From: DAOTYH01 sp034435015
GTDB lineage: Bacteria; Chloroflexota; Anaerolineae; Aggregatilineales; UBA3940
Assembly (NCBI GenBank): GCA_034435015.1
Contig: DAOTYH010000069.1
Span: forward strand, 1 to 64,000
Direction: 5' to 3'
Length of the DNA stretch: 64,000 nt
This document shows positions 18,173 through 27,188 of the stretch, piece after piece. Within the stretch, counting starts at the first letter, position 1. Every line of letters begins with the position of its first letter. The notes beneath the pieces were generated by a model. That model was given only the letters and a program-made list of their open reading frames with translations, had not been told where the DNA came from and searched no databases. The translations under genes were made by a program, and so were the position numbers.

Positions 18173-20626
18173 ATGTCAGACAATATGGATACCTCTTCCA
18201 AGCGGGGCACCGATAAACTCGGTGAGGAACTTGTACAAGACTTGACCATCCTAGAACCAGAGATCACCTACCGCCCTATGCCTCACAGCGACGTAGCGGG
18301 CGGCGCCGGAACGCGCCCTGTGTGGCGGGTGCGTTTTGAGCTGGCCTCTGACCCAAGTGTGTGTTTCGGGCTGGACATCAACGACGAGATTACACTGGGC
18401 CGGGCAGGAAGCGGGCCGGACTTCCTTGATTTGGGGCCGTACAAGGCGGCAGAGATGGGCGTGTCGCGCCGCCATGCTGTCTTGCGTCCTACCCCTTCTA
18501 AGCTGTACGTGCTGGATGTGGGGAGCACCAACGGGACATGGCGCAATGGCCGCTCGATTGGTGTCAATACCCCCTATAACATAGTAGACCGTGACACGCT
18601 GACTTTCGGGCGGCTTCAGTTTGTTGTGCGTATCATTGAACGCCCGCGAGGGGAGACGGGGGTCCTCCAGAAGAAGGCTGATCTGGCTGATGCGCTGACC
18701 CAGATGGCGAAGGCCATCACCTCACAGCTTGAGCTGGATGAGGTGCTTGCTCAGGTGCTGGATATGGCGGTGGCCATGACCTCGGCGGGGGAGGCGGCTG
18801 TCTGGCTGGTGGATGAGCAGACCGGCGAGCTGTTTCTGGAGGCCCAGCGCGGCATTGAGGATGAGCGCATCAGGCGGATGCGTTTGCCTGCCACTGACGA
18901 CAGCCTGGTAGGCAAGGTAATCAAGACCGGTCAGCCGGTCCGTGCCAGCCGTGAGCCGGGCGGTGAGCCGATCAAGGTCAAGACGGGTTATCTGGTGGAA
19001 TCATTGGTTTATGTACCGCTGACTCTGGGCGGGGTGACGTTCGGGGTGCTGGCGGCGGCTCATCGTGAGGGGGGCAAACAGTTTACCCAGCGCGATGAGA
19101 AGATACTGAGTGACATCGGTGATTTTGCCGCTATTGCCGTTCAGAACTCGCGGCTGTATCAGGCCACTGACAAGGCACTGGCGGTGCGGGTCAAGGAGCT
19201 GGCGGCGCTCAATGAGTTGATGCAGGCGGTGACTTCCTCGCTTGACCTCAGGCGGGTGCATGAGGTGCTGATGGAGCAGGTGCGCCGGCATTGGGAGGTA
19301 GAGGCGGCGGCGTTGTGGCTGGTGGATGAGGCCGCCCAGAGAATGCAACTCTTCTCTGACGGGGTAGGCCAGACCATTGCCCAGAAGCCCAGAACAGGCC
19401 GGCTGGGGCAGGGGATCGTCGGCAAGGTAGCCCGTAATGGGAAGGCGCTTGCTGTCAGCGAGGTGTCCAAACACCCTGATTACAACCCCGATACAGATAT
19501 GGTAACGGAGACACCTCCACATTCAATGGCCTGCGTGCCGTTGCTTGTTCAGAATGCGCCGGTGGGGGTGCTGGCACTGTTCAATAAGAAGGGCGGCCAC
19601 TTCACAGAAGAGGATGTTGAGCGGCTTGGCGTGTTTGCAGGCCCGGTTGCCACGGCCATTCAGAATGCGCGGCTGTATGCCCAGTCCGAGCGTGAGCGGG
19701 CGACCTTCCGCGCGACGGCCAACGCCCTGCGCCAGCCCCTGCTGATACTCGATGAGAGCGGTGAGGTGCTCATCTCAAATGAGGCGGCTCAGCAATTGGT
19801 GGAAAAGCACCTGTCTCAGGTGTTGCAGGGCCTGAGCGGCGGGGTAGGGCGCACCACGGAGATCACGGTCGGCCCTAGCACCTACATTGCGACTACCGAG
19901 TATTCACCCGGCGTAGGCACGATTGCCGTCATGCAGGACATCACCTATGTCAAGAAGCTGGAACAGGCCCGCAACGAGTTTGTGTATGTCCTGTCGCATG
20001 ATCTGAAAAGCCCGCTGACATCCATCCGGGGGTGGGCTGACCTGCTTGTCAAGTATAGTTCGCTCAACGAGCAGGGGGTCCAGTTTGTACGGAGTATCAA
20101 TCAGGCCGCTTCACGCTTGTTAGGGATGATCGAACAGCTTCTCGATGTGGCCCTGCTCAGCGAAGCCCCCCGTCTTAACCTGCAAGACTGCCGTATGGAT
20201 GAGATCGTGACCCATGTGGTTGCTGATCTGAGCGGCGCGGCGCTGGCAAAATCTACTGAGCTGACCTACAACATACAAGGCGATCCCTACACCATCCGGG
20301 CGGATGCCAAACGGCTGGCACGCTGTCTGATGAATCTGATAGACAATGCCATCAAGTATTCGCCGGAGAAGAGCAAGGTCGTTGTGACACTGACTTATGC
20401 GCCGCAGGAGGTTATCCTGCAGGTAGAGGATAACGGCGCAGGCATTCCAGAGAAAGAATTGCCGCACTTGTTTGACAAATACTTTCAGGGCGAAAAAGGA
20501 AGCGGCGGTGTGGGGCTGGGGCTGACTATGGCTCAGGCGACAGCCAAAGCACATGGCGGCACGATCACGGCTGAGAATGTCCTGCCGCATGGGGCGCGGT
20601 TTACTGTGACACTGCCAAGAGGATAA
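18173..20626 (+). CDS. FHA-GAF-GAF-PAS sensor histidine kinase
   Basis: Soluble kinase of 817 residues. An N-terminal FHA domain (about 48-153) has the phosphothreonine-binding landmarks LGRAG, SRRH and STNGT. Two GAF domains follow (about 165-325, 335-505), then a short PAS-like region (about 510-590), HisKA with H-box LSHDLKSP, and HATPase with a full DNGAGI and GLGLT set. An FHA domain on a histidine kinase would allow docking to proteins phosphorylated by a Ser/Thr kinase, linking the two phosphorylation systems; this is inference from the domain. The ATG follows GGGAG by 3 bases. It sits between two glycosyltransferase genes and ends in a hairpin. Confidence 0.93.
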   Translation: MSDNMDTSSKRGTDKLGEELVQDLTILEPEITYRPMPHSDVAGGAGTRPVWRVRFELASDPSVCFGLDINDEITLGRAGSGPDFLDLGPYKAAEMGVSRRHAVLRPTPSKLYVLDVGSTNGTWRNGRSIGVNTPYNIVDRDTLTFGRLQFVVRIIERPRGETGVLQKKADLADALTQMAKAITSQLELDEVLAQVLDMAVAMTSAGEAAVWLVDEQTGELFLEAQRGIEDERIRRMRLPATDDSLVGKVIKTGQPVRASREPGGEPIKVKTGYLVESLVYVPLTLGGVTFGVLAAAHREGGKQFTQRDEKILSDIGDFAAIAVQNSRLYQATDKALAVRVKELAALNELMQAVTSSLDLRRVHEVLMEQVRRHWEVEAAALWLVDEAAQRMQLFSDGVGQTIAQKPRTGRLGQGIVGKVARNGKALAVSEVSKHPDYNPDTDMVTETPPHSMACVPLLVQNAPVGVLALFNKKGGHFTEEDVERLGVFAGPVATAIQNARLYAQSERERATFRATANALRQPLLILDESGEVLISNEAAQQLVEKHLSQVLQGLSGGVGRTTEITVGPSTYIATTEYSPGVGTIAVMQDITYVKKLEQARNEFVYVLSHDLKSPLTSIRGWADLLVKYSSLNEQGVQFVRSINQAASRLLGMIEQLLDVALLSEAPRLNLQDCRMDEIVTHVVADLSGAALAKSTELTYNIQGDPYTIRADAKRLARCLMNLIDNAIKYSPEKSKVVVTLTYAPQEVILQVEDNGAGIPEKELPHLFDKYFQGEKGSGGVGLGLTMAQATAKAHGGTITAENVLPHGARFTVTLPRG

Positions 20627-20657
20627 CCTTCTGCCGCGCGGGTTCTAGAACGTTCTG

Positions 20658-20685
20658 GGGGGTGCACAAGGGCGTGCACCCCCTT
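20658..20685 (+). terminator. Hairpin terminator after the FHA kinase
   Basis: A 10-bp perfect stem (20658-20667 with 20674-20683) with a 6-base loop. The following T tract is weak (TTC), so termination may be partial. Confidence 0.55.
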
Positions 20686-20729
20686 CAAACTTAGACGTTG
20701 TCGTAGGAAATGACTGAAGACAAAGCCTG

Positions 20730-21872
20730 ATGGCTGAGCGGGTGATCGCCCTCGACTACACCGCCGCTGTGCATCAGTCGGCGGGCATTGGACGGTATGT
20801 ACGGGAACTGACATCAGCACTGGCCTCTAGTGCGCCGCCGGAGTTCCAGCCTTTACGGTTGTTTGTCGCCGGCGCATGGGGGCTTGATCTTCCGCCTGCC
20901 CCTCCGGGATGCGTCTATTGCCCTTCGCCTCTCTCTGAGCGCACCCATGCCCGGCTGTGGCAAAGACTCCAACTGCCACTGCCCGTTGAGTTGTGGACGG
21001 GGCCGGCGGCCCTCTTCCATGCGACTGACTTCAGCCTGCCGCCCGTCCTGCCGGGGACGCCTACTGTATTGAATGTCCATGATCTAGCGTTTGAGCGCTA
21101 TCCTGCTGAAACCATGCCCGGTATGCTGGGATACCTGCGGCGGGTCGTGCCGCGTTCGGCGAGGCGTGCCAGCCGCCTGATTGCCATCTCCGAGGCAACA
21201 CGACGTGACCTGATCGAGCTGTACGATCTGCCTGCGGAGAAGATCAGCGTGGTGTATCCGGGACTGTCGCCGCGTTTTCATGAGCCTGCTCCTCGAAGCG
21301 AGTCCGAAGTGCGGGTCAGATACGGCCTGCCGGATGCTCCCATCATCCTGACGGTGGGGACGCTCCAGCCGCGCAAGAATCACAGACGGCTGGTGCGGGC
21401 GTTCAGCCGGGTGCGCGACAGAGCCGTGCTGGTCATTGCCGGCGGGGAGGGGTGGGCCTATGATGCTGTGCGTGATGAGGCAGCCCGTCTGCATCTGTCA
21501 GGGCGGGTGATCTTCACCGGCTTTGTGGATGACGCAGACCTGCCGGCGCTGTACCGTGCGGCGGTGTTGTTCGCCTACCCGGCGCTGTATGAGGGATTTG
21601 GTCTGCCGGTACTGGAGGCCATGGCCTGCGGTCTGCCGGTCGTGACCTCGAATGTGTCCTCATTGCCGGAGGTAACCGGCCCAGAGGCGGCATTGCTGAT
21701 CAACCCGCTCGATGAGGAGGAGCTGGCGGCGGCGCTGGAACGGCTGTTGGATGACGAGGGATTGCGGGCCGCGCTGGCCGGGAGGGGACGCCTTCGGGCT
21801 GGGCAGTTTACGTGGGAACGAGCGGCGCAGGCGGTGTGGGATGTGTATCGTACCCTGCTTCATTTGGCCTGA
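20730..21872 (+). CDS. GT4-family glycosyltransferase (second paralogue)
   Basis: Glycosyltransferase of 380 residues, clearly related to the gene at 16968: the same GIGRYVREL N-terminal loop, TVGTLQPRKN linker and YEGFGLPVLEAMACG motif. Predicted retaining GT-B enzyme using a nucleotide sugar; acceptor unknown. No convincing ribosome site precedes the ATG. Its last codons contain the -35 box proposed for the downstream PP2C-FGE gene. Confidence 0.9.
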   Translation: MAERVIALDYTAAVHQSAGIGRYVRELTSALASSAPPEFQPLRLFVAGAWGLDLPPAPPGCVYCPSPLSERTHARLWQRLQLPLPVELWTGPAALFHATDFSLPPVLPGTPTVLNVHDLAFERYPAETMPGMLGYLRRVVPRSARRASRLIAISEATRRDLIELYDLPAEKISVVYPGLSPRFHEPAPRSESEVRVRYGLPDAPIILTVGTLQPRKNHRRLVRAFSRVRDRAVLVIAGGEGWAYDAVRDEAARLHLSGRVIFTGFVDDADLPALYRAAVLFAYPALYEGFGLPVLEAMACGLPVVTSNVSSLPEVTGPEAALLINPLDEEELAAALERLLDDEGLRAALAGRGRLRAGQFTWERAAQAVWDVYRTLLHLA

Positions 21873-21892
21873 GGCCTAGACATTGCTAGAAT
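21864..21892 (+). promoter_or_regulatory. Candidate promoter of the PP2C-FGE gene
   Basis: TTGGCC, a 17-base spacer and TAGAAT. The -35 box overlaps the stop codon region of the upstream glycosyltransferase. The predicted start, near 21899, coincides with the foot of a hairpin in the leader. Confidence 0.5.
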
Positions 21893-21899
21893 GGTGTCA

Positions 21900-21935
21900 T
21901 CTGCCCGCTCAGATCGCTGAGAGAGGGAGGGCAGA
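21900..21935 (+). promoter_or_regulatory. Leader hairpin at the predicted 5' end of the PP2C-FGE mRNA
   Basis: Outer stem TCTGCCC (21900-21906) with GGGCAGA (21929-21935) and inner stem CTCAG (21908-21912) with CTGAG (21917-21921). It ends 18 bases before the ATG at 21954. It may stabilise the message or affect translation; there is no T tract, so it is not a terminator. Confidence 0.4.
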
Positions 21936-21953
21936 CTATTCAGTGCCGGAGCT

Positions 21954-24368
21954 ATGCCGGCCAATAACAATGGGATGGAACGCATGAGTCCTTCCAGATT
22001 GACGCCAGAGGTCTGGCCGGTCACCGATTCGGGACAGGCCGGAGAAAACGAAGACTTTGTGCTGGTTTACCAGCCTGCCGATCCCAACGAATTACGCTAT
22101 TCCGGCTGTCTGTACGTTGTGGCCGATGGGATGGGCGGTGAAGGGCGCGGGCAGATCGTCAGCCGCTATGCGGCTCAGAAGGTTGCGCATGAGTATTTCA
22201 ATAACTCAGAGCCTGACCTTGGCCTGCGCCTGCGGGATGCTGTGCTGGCCGCCAACGCTGACCTGTTTGCCTATGCCCGCCAGCGCCCGGAACTGGTCAA
22301 GGTAGGGGCATCGCTGGTAGCCGCTGTGGTGCGCGGTGAGCAGGCCCATATTGCCTCTGTCGGAGACAGCCGTGCCTACTTGATCCGGGAGGGGGCTGTT
22401 CATCGGATCACGCATGACCATACGCTGGTTCAGCAGTTGGTGGACGAAGGAGCGATCTCGCCTGAGGAAGCCCGTGAGCACCCCCGCCGTGATGTGGTCC
22501 TGCGCACGCTGGGTATGGAGGAAACGGTCGCGGTAGATGTCTTTGATCTGCGCCTGCGGCCTGATGACGTGCTGGTGCTGGGCAGTAAGGGGCTGTTCCG
22601 TGCGCTGGAGGATGACGAGATCGCCCAGATTGCCGCTCATACTGCGCCGCGCACCGCCGCTGAGACGTTGATCCGCCGGGCGGCTGAGAAGGGCGGCAAG
22701 GAAAATGTCACGGTCGTCACGGCGGTGTTGCGTGACGGCGCACCGCCGCTGGCAGTCGAAGTGCCATATACATGGAACGGCCAGCCGCCGAGCTTTGAGG
22801 CACAGCCGGCGCTTTCAGTGAAACGTCCGCCTGCGCCGCCGGTCGAAACACCTACCCAGATACCGCATCCGACGGCACGGATACCGCCTTTGCCGCCTGA
22901 GCCGCCTTCACCGGCTGGAGAAACAGTCAGGGCACAGCCTGTCAGGCCGCCGGCACAGCCGCCCTATTCTGCCCCGCCGGCACAACCGGTTTATCCCAGC
23001 CCGCCGCCGGAGCAATGGACACAGCCCTATCCTCCTCAGCCGCCGGCACAGCCCTACCCTCAGCGTGGAGCGCCCCAGCCGGGGTATACACCGCCGCCGG
23101 GGTACGGAATTGACCCTGCTACCGGCCTGCCGCCTGTGCCGCCCGCCCCCTCCGGCTGGACCGGCCCTCAGCCTGCCGGTTATGTGCCGCGTGCCTACCA
23201 ACTGCCTGCCCAGCCGGCCTCGCTCAGGCCGCCGCGGCGGGGTATCACACTGGGGACTTTTTTGCTGGTGGCTTTTCTGGCCGTCCTGCTGACCGTGCTG
23301 ATGGTGGTCGCACTGGTCAACCCGTTCAACTGGCAGTTGCCGGCCATCTCGCTGGGCGAGGGGGCACAGCCGACAGCGACCTCTACGCTGGATCAGGCAT
23401 CGCTCTACCTGACGCTGACAGCCTCGGCTATCACGCCGCCTTCCCTGCCGACGACGCCGCCTCCCGTCACCCCTACGCCGACTTCGATTGTGGCGCCGCC
23501 CGGCATGGTGCTGGTTGAGGGCGGGGCGTTCACGCGCGGGGTGGGCGATGAGGAAGCTCAGGCCGCTATCCTGCTGTGCATTCAGGAATCACAGGGCGGG
23601 ACATGTAATCAGGAAAACTTCTATGATGCCCAGCCGGTTGAGCAGGTTACCCTCAGCCCCTTCTTTATGGATGTCACAGAGGTGACCAACCGCGCCTATG
23701 CGGCTTGCGTAGCCGCTGAGGTCTGCACGCCGCCTTCCAATCAGGAGTTCTATGCTGACCCGAATTTCGCCGAGCACCCGGTAGTGTATGTGACATGGGA
23801 ACAGGCCCGAATCTACTGCGAGTGGACAGGCGGGCGACTGCCTACTGAGGCAGAATGGGAAAAGGCCGCCCGCTGGGACCCGCTCACCAGCCGCTCGAAC
23901 ATCTGGCCGTGGGGGGATAGCTGGGAGCCGGGCCGCGCTAACACACGGGCGGCAGGGCTGGGCGGGACCAGCGCAGTCCAAGCGTTTGCTCAGGACATCA
24001 GCCCGTGGGGCATCCTTGACATGGCAGGCAACGTCAGCGAGTGGGTCGCCGACTGGTACTACCCCGGTTACACCGGTCTGGGCACGCTCAACCCGACCGG
24101 GCCGGCCAGTCAGCCGTTGCCCCAGCCGGAGCGGGTAGTACGCGGCGGTTCGTTCTTGGAGCTGGCCGCCTATTCGCGGGGCGGACATCGGCTGTCAGCC
24201 CGCTTTGACCGGTCCACCAACTGGATCGGCTTCCGCTGTGTAAGGGATGTAGTCGGGGCGGCGCCGATTGCTACCCCAGTTCCTGCCGGTACACTCGCGC
24301 CGACCGGTTCACCTGCCGCTGGGGCGGCTGTCACGCCGGCGGCGCCGGGCACCATTGCGACACCATAA
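21954..24368 (+). CDS. PP2C-like phosphatase domain fused through the membrane to an FGE-sulfatase domain
   Basis: Bitopic protein of 804 residues. N-terminal PP2C domain (about 10-265), a long Pro/Gln-rich linker (about 270-425), one transmembrane helix (about 430-455), a Thr/Pro-rich stretch, then a formylglycine-generating-enzyme-type (FGE-sulfatase) domain outside the cell (about 515-765) with the motifs EVTNRAY, GGRLPTEAEWEKAAR, GNVSEW and RGGSF. Two PP2C metal ligands are altered: the usual SDG aspartate is lysine (K212 in GSKGL) and the GxDN aspartate is glutamate (E250 in GGKENVT), while D34 and D58 remain. It may therefore be a weakened or inactive phosphatase acting as a receptor. 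It could act with Ser/Thr kinases such as the one at the left edge. The start is uncertain: ATGs at 21954, 21975 and 21984 are all possible. Confidence 0.9.
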   Translation: MPANNNGMERMSPSRLTPEVWPVTDSGQAGENEDFVLVYQPADPNELRYSGCLYVVADGMGGEGRGQIVSRYAAQKVAHEYFNNSEPDLGLRLRDAVLAANADLFAYARQRPELVKVGASLVAAVVRGEQAHIASVGDSRAYLIREGAVHRITHDHTLVQQLVDEGAISPEEAREHPRRDVVLRTLGMEETVAVDVFDLRLRPDDVLVLGSKGLFRALEDDEIAQIAAHTAPRTAAETLIRRAAEKGGKENVTVVTAVLRDGAPPLAVEVPYTWNGQPPSFEAQPALSVKRPPAPPVETPTQIPHPTARIPPLPPEPPSPAGETVRAQPVRPPAQPPYSAPPAQPVYPSPPPEQWTQPYPPQPPAQPYPQRGAPQPGYTPPPGYGIDPATGLPPVPPAPSGWTGPQPAGYVPRAYQLPAQPASLRPPRRGITLGTFLLVAFLAVLLTVLMVVALVNPFNWQLPAISLGEGAQPTATSTLDQASLYLTLTASAITPPSLPTTPPPVTPTPTSIVAPPGMVLVEGGAFTRGVGDEEAQAAILLCIQESQGGTCNQENFYDAQPVEQVTLSPFFMDVTEVTNRAYAACVAAEVCTPPSNQEFYADPNFAEHPVVYVTWEQARIYCEWTGGRLPTEAEWEKAARWDPLTSRSNIWPWGDSWEPGRANTRAAGLGGTSAVQAFAQDISPWGILDMAGNVSEWVADWYYPGYTGLGTLNPTGPASQPLPQPERVVRGGSFLELAAYSRGGHRLSARFDRSTNWIGFRCVRDVVGAAPIATPVPAGTLAPTGSPAAGAAVTPAAPGTIATP

Positions 24369-24426
24369 GGGCATCACCCGCTGACGGGATGGCGCTTGAT
24401 GAGCCTCTGAGAGAATTGACTCAACT

Positions 24427-24464
24427 GGCAGGGCGTGGCCTGTTGCGCCCTGCCGGGTTTTTTT
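24427..24464 (+). terminator. Rho-independent terminator after the PP2C-FGE gene
   Basis: A 9-bp perfect stem (24427-24435 with 24446-24454), 10-base loop and a run of seven T (24458-24464). A textbook terminator. Confidence 0.93.
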
Positions 24465-24491
24465 ATCTGAAAGGGGAGGGTTGTTCCGGAT

Positions 24492-24520
24492 TTGTATGCC
24501 GGCCTGTTGTGTGCAATACT
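24492..24520 (+). promoter_or_regulatory. Candidate promoter of the pyrophosphatase gene
   Basis: TTGTAT, a 17-base spacer and AATACT, about 90 bases upstream of the start at 24608 and just after the terminator of the preceding gene. Confidence 0.4.
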
Positions 24521-24607
24521 AACCCCGCCTTGCTCAAAAACATTCGCCTAAAACGGGCAGACAGCCTGATGAACATTCTCATGTAAGGAGGCAAAAGACA
24601 CACGGAT

Positions 24608-27112
24608 ATGCAACACATGGGTATGACCACGTTCGAATGGGCGATGATCTTTGCGGTGCTTGGTACGGCCATCCTGGCCCTGATCTACGCGGCGCTGCTG
24701 GCGAGGCAAATTCTGCGCTACGACAAAGGCACCGAGAAGATGCAGGCCATCTGGCAGGACATCAAGAAAGGGGCTAACGCCTATCTCCGTACCCAGCTCC
24801 GGACTGTAGCGATCCTGATAGTGGCCCTGACCGTCCTGATGTTCCTGAGTGTGTTTCTGGTGCGTCCCACGCCAGAGGCTGAGGAAATCTTCGGTGAAAA
24901 CGCCCGCCTTGTGATCGCTTTTGCGCGTGCCGGCGCTTTCTTGATGGGGTCTACCTTCTCAGCGACGGTGGGCTTCCTCGGTATGAACATGGCGGTCGAG
25001 GGCAATGTCCGTGTGGCATCCGCCTCGCGCGTCAGCTATAGTGAGGCGCTCAAGATCGCTTATCGCTCCGGCACGATCACCGGCATGTTGACTGACGGGC
25101 TGGGACTGCTGGGCGGCACGCTGATCTTCATCATCTTCGGTAAAGCCGCTCCTGATGTGTTGCTTGGCTTCGGGTTTGGCGGCACCCTGCTGGCGCTGTT
25201 TATGCGTGTGGGCGGCGGCATCTTCACGAAGGCCGCTGACGTTGGCGCCGATCTGGTGGGCAAGGTCGAGGCCGGCATGGAGGAAGATGATCCGCGCAAC
25301 GCCGCCGTGATCGCCGACCTGGTAGGCGACAACGTAGGCGACTGCGCCGGCATGGCCGCTGACATCTTCGAGAGCTATGAGGTGACGGTCGTTTCGAGCC
25401 TGATCCTTGGGCTGGCTCTCTCGCAGATCACAGGCAACTATCACTGGATCGTTATCCCCCTGCTGATCCGCGGGGTAGGCGTGATCAGCTCGATCATCGG
25501 GACGTATGCGGTGGCGCTGTGGAAAGGGGTGGACGCTGAGGAAGCCATGTACAAGAGTTACGAGCTTTCCAGCGCCATCACCATCACCTCAGCCTTCCTG
25601 CTTTCCTACTTCTATGCCGGCGACCTGCGGATGGGCGTGCTGAACGCCATCGGTGTAGCACTGGCGGTTGCCTTTAACCCGCTCACGGCTTATGCGACCA
25701 GCGCCAACAGCAAACGGGTCCAGCATATCTCCTCAGCAACGCGCTTTGGCCCGGCGCTGGTGATCCTTGAGGGGCTGAGCCTTGGTTATCTGTCCAGCGT
25801 GTTTGCGGTGATTGCGATCATTGTGGCACTGTCGGCGTCCATCCTGATCTATTCGGTAGGCCTGCCGGATGCCATCCGTCCTATTATCGTCTATGCGGCG
25901 GCGGCCATAGGCGTGATCGGCGGCATTATCCAGTGGGTACGCCATAAGATGTGGATTGACGGCGTGATCTTCCTGATGTGGACGCTGGTACTGGGCTTCT
26001 TCCTGTACAGCATGGCGCCCATCACTACCGCGAATGTTCAGCCACTGCCGGATTTCTTTGTGGACGGCGTGGTCGGCGGGACGCTCAAGCCCTCAGTCAC
26101 ATTCTCGTTTATCCTGTTTGGCGTCAGTATGATCGGCGTGGGGATGCTCTCGCACACGGGCAACAACGTCAGCATGGACACCTTCGGCCCCATCTCTGAC
26201 AACGCCAACGGCATTGGCGAGGTGGCAGGTATGGAGCCGCAACAGCGCCAGATCATGGCTGACCTCGATGCCGCTGGCAACACGACCAAGGCCATCACCA
26301 AAGGCGTGGCGATTGGCTCGGCGGTCGTGGCGGCGCTGTCGCTGTATGGCGCGTTCTTCACGGACATCCGGCGGGTGTGGCCGGTGGATTTGCGCGGCCC
26401 GTTCGAGGAAGTCATCAATCTGGCTGATCCCACTGTCTTTGTCGGCCTGCTGATCGGCGGGATGTTGCCGCTGTTGTTCGGCAGTCTGTTGATCAAGGCC
26501 GTCAACCGCGCCGCCTCTCAGATGATGACTGAGGTGCGCCGTCAGCTCCGCATCCCCGCCATCTGGGAAGGCAAGGAAAAGCCGGACTACAGCCGTGCCG
26601 TGACGATCAGCACCCGCGCCGCGCAGGCTGAGCTGATCCCGCTGGGGCTGATCGCTGTGCTGGCCCCCATTGTGATCGGCCTGCTGCTCAAAGAGCGGGC
26701 GCTGGGGTCATTCCTTGCCGGCATCATCGTCAGCGGCCAGTTGCTGGCGGTCTTCATGGCGAACGTCGGCGGTGCGTGGGACAATGCCAAGAAGTTCGTG
26801 GAGGATGGGAACTTTGGCGGCAAAGGCACGCCTAACCATGCCGCCGCTGTCGTGGGTGACATTGTCGGCGACCCGCTCAAAGACACGGCAGGTCCAGCCC
26901 TCAACCCGATGATCAAGGTGATGAATCTGGTCGGGCTGATCATGGCACCCATCGTGGTGGAACAGGCCGGTTTCTCGTGGCCGGTGATTTTGATCATCGT
27001 GGGCGGCCTGCTGGCGATGGTGTGGGCTGTCCGCCGCTCTGACCGTACTGTCACGCTGGTTGAGGAGGAAGGGCTGGAGGCTGTCACGGTCAAGGCCTCA
27101 GCGGCGGACTAA
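24608..27112 (+). CDS. hppA: Membrane-bound ion-pumping pyrophosphatase, K+-independent type
   Basis: Integral membrane protein of 834 residues with about 16 hydrophobic helices, which couples hydrolysis of pyrophosphate to H+ export. Catalytic-loop motifs are intact: KAADVGADLVGKVEAG, DDPRNAAVIADLVGDNVGD and, near the end, KGTPNHAAAVVGDIVGDP. The segment GNTTKAITKG has Lys and Thr at the two positions that separate K+-independent enzymes (Lys, Thr) from K+-dependent ones (Ala, Gly/Ala), so an H+-pumping, K+-independent enzyme is predicted. An AGGAGG lies 16 bases before the first ATG, rather far; ATGs at 24617 and 24623 give no better spacing, so the exact start is open. Its own promoter and terminator mark it as monocistronic. 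Confidence 0.96.
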   Translation: MQHMGMTTFEWAMIFAVLGTAILALIYAALLARQILRYDKGTEKMQAIWQDIKKGANAYLRTQLRTVAILIVALTVLMFLSVFLVRPTPEAEEIFGENARLVIAFARAGAFLMGSTFSATVGFLGMNMAVEGNVRVASASRVSYSEALKIAYRSGTITGMLTDGLGLLGGTLIFIIFGKAAPDVLLGFGFGGTLLALFMRVGGGIFTKAADVGADLVGKVEAGMEEDDPRNAAVIADLVGDNVGDCAGMAADIFESYEVTVVSSLILGLALSQITGNYHWIVIPLLIRGVGVISSIIGTYAVALWKGVDAEEAMYKSYELSSAITITSAFLLSYFYAGDLRMGVLNAIGVALAVAFNPLTAYATSANSKRVQHISSATRFGPALVILEGLSLGYLSSVFAVIAIIVALSASILIYSVGLPDAIRPIIVYAAAAIGVIGGIIQWVRHKMWIDGVIFLMWTLVLGFFLYSMAPITTANVQPLPDFFVDGVVGGTLKPSVTFSFILFGVSMIGVGMLSHTGNNVSMDTFGPISDNANGIGEVAGMEPQQRQIMADLDAAGNTTKAITKGVAIGSAVVAALSLYGAFFTDIRRVWPVDLRGPFEEVINLADPTVFVGLLIGGMLPLLFGSLLIKAVNRAASQMMTEVRRQLRIPAIWEGKEKPDYSRAVTISTRAAQAELIPLGLIAVLAPIVIGLLLKERALGSFLAGIIVSGQLLAVFMANVGGAWDNAKKFVEDGNFGGKGTPNHAAAVVGDIVGDPLKDTAGPALNPMIKVMNLVGLIMAPIVVEQAGFSWPVILIIVGGLLAMVWAVRRSDRTVTLVEEEGLEAVTVKASAAD

Positions 27113-27137
27113 CCGCCGGGCAAAGTGTCGAACCTCC

Positions 27138-27171
27138 CACAGGGGCAGGGCTTCTGAACCTTGCCCCTGTG
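27138..27171. terminator. Stem-loop between convergent genes
   Basis: A 10-bp perfect stem (27138-27147 with 27162-27171) between hppA and the convergent radical SAM gene. No T tract on either side, so its terminator role is likely but unproven. Confidence 0.5.
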
Positions 27172-27188
27172 ATCTTCCCGATGTATGT

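Noticed and set aside
24389..24586. 65-codon frame between PP2C-FGE and hppA
   Set aside because: It runs through a strong terminator hairpin and the hppA promoter region; no ribosome site and no family.
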